A DNA stretch of 64,000 nucleotides from Prostheceraeus crozeri (lineage: Eukaryota > Platyhelminthes > Polycladida > Euryleptidae). A model generated the notes under the pieces. The model did no database searches and had not been told where the DNA came from. It saw nothing but the letters and a program-made list of their open reading frames with translations. How positions within the stretch are numbered: the first letter of the stretch is position 1; each line of letters starts with the position of its first letter. A program made the position numbers and the translations under genes. Below are positions 58,192 through 64,000 of the stretch, piece after piece. The DNA lies in NCBI GenBank assembly GCA_907163375.1, contig CAJQUW010001973.1:930001-994000 (forward strand), read 5' to 3'.

Positions 58192-58326
58192 ATGATGCTA
58201 ATACTCCTTTTTACTCAAGTTACTGCCAAAGATTATTGTTTTGGAGGATGCCGAACCCATTATTGTAAATGTAAGGGAAAACCTGGTGATTTTCATCATC
58301 TAACATTTTCGACCAAGCACCGCTGA
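58192..58326 (+). CDS. Small Cys-rich ORF with weak signal peptide
   Basis: 44 residues: MMLILLFTQVTA, a short hydrophobic start, then KDYCFGGCRTHYCKCKGK with spacing C-x3-C-x4-C-x-C, and a His/Lys tail. A stop lies 21 bp upstream in frame, so the ATG is the first available. Four cysteines in nine to ten residues is unusual by chance. It could be a secreted peptide, one exon of a larger protein, or chance; no promoter or splice site was assigned. Confidence 0.25.
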   Translation: MMLILLFTQVTAKDYCFGGCRTHYCKCKGKPGDFHHLTFSTKHR

Positions 58327-61187
58327 TGCACTGGTGATAACTTATGATCACGAAATGGTTCAATTCTTTTATTTTTGATCGCTTTACAATTTTCACTCAA
58401 CATACGTATATGTACATTAGATTCATAGCACGTAGATGAAATAACATGAATAAAGTCCTGGATATCTAGTAATAGGCCTATAATGAATTGACTGCATAAA
58501 CCAGCTGGTGGTCTTGACCCGTGGTATTTGGTCGAAAACGTTCGATGATGAAAATGGCGACGTTATCCCTTTTTGATGTTTGAGTATCTCAGTTAATAAT
58601 TTAATGCCTGCGTAAAAGATGACTTTTTGTCGTGTGACAACCCTGTTGACAAAACCATATCATCTACTTCTATGAACTCAGCTGATATAGTCATCTCCTA
58701 CATCCTCAACTTTCAATCTTGAGTGACTGACATTGTGTGATAACTTCTTCCAGGCATTCGCATATAATTGTAAACACCTAGATTCTATGAAAGTGCCTTC
58801 AGGTGAACTTCTAAGGTGGTCTAAATAAAGCTCACTAATTTCAAATTCAAATATCTCAGGACATAAGCGGGGATATTTATAAACTAAACAGCACTTTATG
58901 AAACGAAACACCCCATTTTGTTTTCTGGATTACGATTTTGTTCAAACGGTGCTTTCTTGTCGCAGACGATTTAGAAAATGATGCTTTATAAAAAAGGCGG
59001 ATTGATGATGATATGAATTTACTTCTTGATCATCAATGGCCATGGCTAGAGATAAAACAATTGATTTGGAACTTTAAGTTAAGCTAGAAATCACCGAAGG
59101 TGCATTTTGAATAGTTCCACGTCATAGAAAATGGAAAGATGCCTATATTGATGTTTTATTACTGATCAAGTAAATTCATTCTAGCATTCACGTTTTCTAT
59201 GTAGAAAAAATATTTGCTGAAACCTTGCTGACAAATAAACTCTTCAATTTGGAGAGTTGCAATCCAGAAAAGAAAATCGGGTGTTCTGCTTCACAAAATG
59301 CTGTTTAGCTGATAAAAATCCTCTGTTTGCATCCTCAGGTATTGGTATTTGAAATTAGTGAACTTGTTTCTGGACCACTCCAATTATGTCAGACAAATTC
59401 ACCGTGTCACTTTTGCTATCTACAAATGCAAATTATCAATATTCGATTAGAATAACTACATTTTACAGCCAGGAATGCTCATGTAGCTTCCACGGCATAT
59501 TTCCGTACTATATTGAAGCCAGATAAATTATGCAATCAAGTTCGTCATTGCCAATTTGCTGTGGGAAGCTACAAGCAAATACACGCATTTCTCCTTCTGT
59601 AGAGAGGAAAATACGTGTGATAAGTATCCCCATATTTGTTGCTACTAGTTTATTGATTTGATGCCTATCTCATCAATCAATGGCTGATATCTCATATTCG
59701 CTGATTGTGAGAGACCACTCGAATTGACTCTTGAAATAGAAAATTGAGCACCAATACCTGGCAGAGTAAACAAGATAATTAGAAAACAAGCGCATTTTTA
59801 TCATGTTTAACGATCTGGGATAACAATAACTAAATTTTTTAGGAATTTATTTCGATGTAGTTGTGATGAATTTCGAAACGGATTTCAGGTCTCGTTTGGT
59901 GCAGCGAAAGTAAGTAAAAGAAGTTTTTTTCGAGATGGGATGCGCCGACCTGTTAAAATAAAGAAATTCAATTTATATTGACTCCGCAATCGAAACATGC
60001 TGCCGCTTACATGGCTACTAATTAAGTGTGGAAAATGTCCGCGGACTTAAAGAAGCATTAATATTCCTTGACAGAAATAGACTATATTTAGTCCTATAAA
60101 ATATGTCTCAGTACGTCTCGGAAGCATGAATTCTCTTGAAAAATGCAGCGTTCTTTGCCAGTCGTAGACGCCGCGTTACGTTCTATAAAGACTCCTTAGT
60201 GTGTCTCGGAAATATTCAAACTAGGCTATGATCATATCTGGAATTCATGTGCAAGTATTGTAGTTGTATATATTTATTGACTCAATGAAAATCATTCGCT
60301 GTACAGAATCTAAATGCACATTATTCATGGTATTATAGCGAATTTATACGAAAGTAATTAAGAAAGTAAGTCAAACATCAAGATTATTCACACTTCTACA
60401 TTGACAGTTGCTGTTAGTCAAGGCACAAGTGAATGAAACAAGTGTGTTGCAACGTCTCATTGTGACTGACGTTGGCTGGTGAAAACGATGGGAAAAACTC
60501 GATTTCTAGGGCATAATTCCATGAAGAATGTGATGGCAGTCAGTTGCAGCTTGCTGAAAGAGGCGAACAGATGCCTGCTCACGGCGAAGTTTTAGACCTG
60601 GGAACTTTCTGCACATGTATTCGGATGCACAGAAATCTCTTGGCAGTGATCATATAAGTTATGAACCCGATTTTGGAAACGATCAATCTTGAGTTGAAGG
60701 TTAGTTGGCAAAAAAAACAGAAACTGGAGACGAGTATTCAATCGTCTTGAGAACTCGTATATGAATATGAGATCTTATCAATGAGTAATACACAACAGTC
60801 AACTCTTTCTGTTGCTTGATGGGTTTTACCATGCGCAACCCATAGAACCCAAGAAGTACTACATTGATTTGTCCTTACTGCTTAGCCGTGCGATGTTTCT
60901 TTAAGAGATTGTATCGTGCCACCTCGCAGTGCATGAAGATTGATATTTTCATGCCATAAAGCTGTGAACTTCTACTGTGGAATGTTGCTGCGTGTGTTCA
61001 TTGCTTTAAAAACCAAGAAGCCATGTGCAATTATTATCTTCAACGGCTATGCATTCTGCAGATTCCATCAAATATCAAGATGATGGTTTTCTAAAAGTTG
61101 TGAGGTTAGAAAATAATTACAATATGTTGCGAATTGCGATCCTTGAATACAACTCTCTATGTTTTCTTTCTTCGAAGTCAAAACATG
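58327..61187. other. Gene-free stretch
   Basis: About 2.9 kb with no supported gene, inverted repeat or tandem array. Confidence 0.35.
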
Positions 61188-61355
61188 GATTCTTCAACTG
61201 TGTAGATCTAGCATCGGTTTCTTCAACTGTGTAGATCTAGCATCGGTTTCTTTAACTGTATGGATCTAGCATCGGTTTCTTTAACTGTATGGATCTAGTA
61301 TGCGTTTCTTTAACTGTATGGATCTAGCATGGGTTTCTTCAACTGTCTAGATATA
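61188..61355 (+). repeat. 29-bp tandem repeat, about 5.7 units
   Basis: Unit TTTCTTCAACTGTGTAGATC + TAGCATCGG with small changes (GTATGGATC in later units). The first two units are identical; later ones drift. Confidence 0.9.
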
Positions 61356-64000
61356 CATGTGTTTGAATTGAAGCGAATATTGAATAGTTGTGATGTCTCA
61401 CTTCAGTCAGAACACGATATTTCATTTGCGAAATGTTCACAGCGGTAAATGCATTTGATGGTTGCCAATGCAACCTTGCTTTCTATTTTCCATCTCTACT
61501 TCCATCACTGAAAGGTGCAAACCACAATGTTCTCAGCTTTGTCTTATTGCAAAATCTAATTTGTCATCATGTTTCTGGACATTGCTGGTTGCTCGGAATA
61601 ATCTCATTATCCAAGCTTGTTTATTTCCTGCAGCTGTTGGTGGTTTCTAAATTTTAATGCGTCATTTTATTGCGGGTATTTGTTTTCCACACATAACCGA
61701 GCATCTTCTGCTGCTGTAAAGATCCTTTATGCTTTGAGGGAATGACTGAAACACAAAGCTATGCGCTCTCATGTAAGACAAACAGGAGGGTGTAGTCATT
61801 GTAAAAGTTGATGTTTTGCGGGCTGTATTTTCCAAAATTTGTCTTCGCATGTAAAGTTCGCTCTTTTTTATCACCAGCACTTTTAATAATCAAAATTTGA
61901 TCTTCTGTCTAGAAATATAAACAGAAATAGAAGCACAGGTTTTAGATGTTACTTAGGATGCTACTGCCATTTCACAAAGTTGATTTCGCGATTATTTTCA
62001 GCAGGAACCAATTCTGGTGCACCTCAAAAACATAATTGTGTCTTTGGATCCACATTGAAGAAGAAGAGCATAAAAATCATCATGCAAAGTGAAAACTGTC
62101 GACAACATAACCGTAGCTGTCTTGATGGAAACAATAAGTAAGGAATCCATCAACGGAATCAATGAGAAAGAGGGATAATTATTAGACTAATTAATATACT
62201 CTTAGTTAAATTCGGAAAGATTTCGATAAAGAGATGATAATAATGAATGCTCCGAATCTGAACTTAGGAACAGTACGCGATGTAATTGTAAGAACAGCCG
62301 GGATAGATCAAATTTTAAGACGAAGATGAGGCGCTTGAAGTAAAAAAACTTCGGAAGTTAAAACCGTTGGTGTAAAAGCCGTAGTTGACCAAACGACTAT
62401 AGATAACAGTCACCATTTATGGTGAAAAGTTTATTTTAGGTCGATCTCGATTACAGCCTAAAATACATAAGATAGACTGTACGTGTATTTCGGCGTCTCG
62501 CGCCTTCAACGGTCACTTGAGACTAGGTAGACAGCGAAATGTCACCGTGTGAAGCTTTATATGAAGAATGAGCGATATTAAGATATGTGTTGTTGATTGC
62601 ATTTTCTATTGATTGTGAGTTTGAGATGTGTAATTGATTTTGACTCTGCTGTTGTTGTGTCTCGTGTGCTGAACAGCTTGCTTATGAAACTGATCTGAAA
62701 GCTTCCGATGCCTTCGGAACCTTCGTAATTGTCTTCAATATGGTGGGACAGAGCGCTACCGTTGCTTTTATTTTCTATGTAGCACGCATTGTTGTAAACA
62801 TCCGAGCAGTTTTGCTTATTTGCAATTCACCACATCGTGAACAAGTGTACATTTAAATTTGCTTCAAATATTTACATCAATATTTACATATACTGCATGC
62901 ACAAGAGTTGCTAGTAGATTTACTGTTCAGAAAGGATACTGTCTGACTCTTCATGAGTGTTAAGGTGTCACTGCATTTTTCAATAGCCTTGTAAAGTAAA
63001 TGATAAATTATTAGGTCCCATTTTGATCGGCATATTTCCTTTTTGGCTAGCAGTAAGTGTAAAACTGGTTAAGTAAATCTTACATAAAAGTAAGGTAAAG
63101 TAAATCTATGTACGTAAGTTTTCTATGATTCGATTCGATTCGCGAATCACGACTGGATTGGATTTAGCTCTAAATCAGTCGGCTCTAAAGAAAATCTTTA
63201 GAAAGCAGAGCTAGCACATCTCTAAAGAAAATGCGATGAATTATAACTGTTATTTGTCCTACTAATTATTCGACATTCAGAATATTAAACATCTGTAGAT
63301 TCACGCAATTTTTAAAATTGAGTTTTATCTGGAAGACTCCGAGAAAGTATTAGTACACACTGTCAGATGTATTTATTCATCACTGAATGTGGAGGGATGT
63401 CAGGTAATTGCAAGTGAATTTTCGGATGGACAATTCTACAATGGGTTTCAAGCGCTCTGCGCATCGGTAGTCAGCGTGTTTGTATCAGAGTGTAAAGCTC
63501 TACTCCGGTGTTTAGGGAGTAAGGATACAAACCGTGACTATCTGAGCCCGCTTCTGTATATAGGTCGAGGTTTATACTGGAATACAGTAATTTTATTGAA
63601 ATTATTCAATTAAGTTATTATTCCATGAACGTGACCACCATGCTTGCCGGTGGTTAGCGAAATGCATTAGGCTTCGCAATGACTTGTGCTTTTTCATAAC
63701 CGAACATCTAGTTCACCGTGGCTCCACAGCTTGGTTTAAACTGACTGAATAACAGCACTTTTTGCACATTTTTCAGTTAGACATTTTTTCAAGGATGGTT
63801 TTAAAACCCCACTTTTGAAAATGAGTTCTGTGCTCTGTTATAAATTATGCATACCTGCAAAGCATTGTTTTTGAACATGTATTTTAGACCATACTTTCAA
63901 ACATATTTTTCATAGTCGTGGGTTTGTGTATGTTTTCAAAAAGTGCTTTTGTATATTTTTTAAATGCATTATGTTTTCATGCTATTATTTAGATCCCAGT
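61356..64000. other. Gene-free stretch to window end
   Basis: No supported gene. Overlapping frames at 61433-61657 and 63389-63613 lack recognisable features. Confidence 0.35.

Overview
This is a eukaryotic, almost certainly animal, window: AT-rich, genes split by GT-AG introns of up to about 12 kb, and crowded with DNA transposons and non-LTR retroelements. The mix (hAT, Tc1/mariner, PIF/Harbinger, CR1/L2-type LINEs, a Penelope-like piece, a tRNA-derived SINE) plus an ankyrin-containing RMT2-type methyltransferase suggests a marine invertebrate, perhaps a deuterostome. That placement is inference only.

Two host genes are clear. On the + strand an RMT2-like protein arginine methyltransferase is spread over five coding exons from 8614 to 31612. 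Its introns hold most of the mobile DNA in the left half. On the - strand an intact, intronless sodium-coupled SLC5-family transporter lies at 47851-49680. Weaker candidates are a small secreted-peptide gene nested in RMT2 intron 3 and duplicated in tandem (12680 and 16107), the last two exons of an unrecognised gene (57523-57982), and a 44-residue Cys-rich ORF (58192-58326).

Layout: 1-8.6 kb holds a non-autonomous hAT (1941-3427) with a LINE inside it, then a 3.56-kb hAT with a nearly complete BED-finger transposase (4383-7943). Intron 1 of RMT2 holds a degraded transposon-type coiled-coil ORF. Intron 3 holds a LINE tail, two near-identical 3,427-bp tandem copies (12088-18941) that each carry a 27-bp minisatellite, and a PIF/Harbinger element that the duplication cut through. 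Intron 4 holds a 2.3-kb Tc1/mariner-like element (25916-28217) whose long inverted repeats are built of 21-bp iterons. From 32.9 to 47.5 kb there are a Penelope-like fragment with a hammerhead-like fold, a hAT element with perfect 8-bp target duplications and a nested MITE, several other MITEs, a mariner remnant, LINE reverse-transcriptase remnants and a SINE. From 49.7 to 64 kb the sequence is gene-poor apart from the candidates above.

I found no capsid- or envelope-bearing element, no LTR element, no CRISPR array and no convincing tRNA or rRNA gene.
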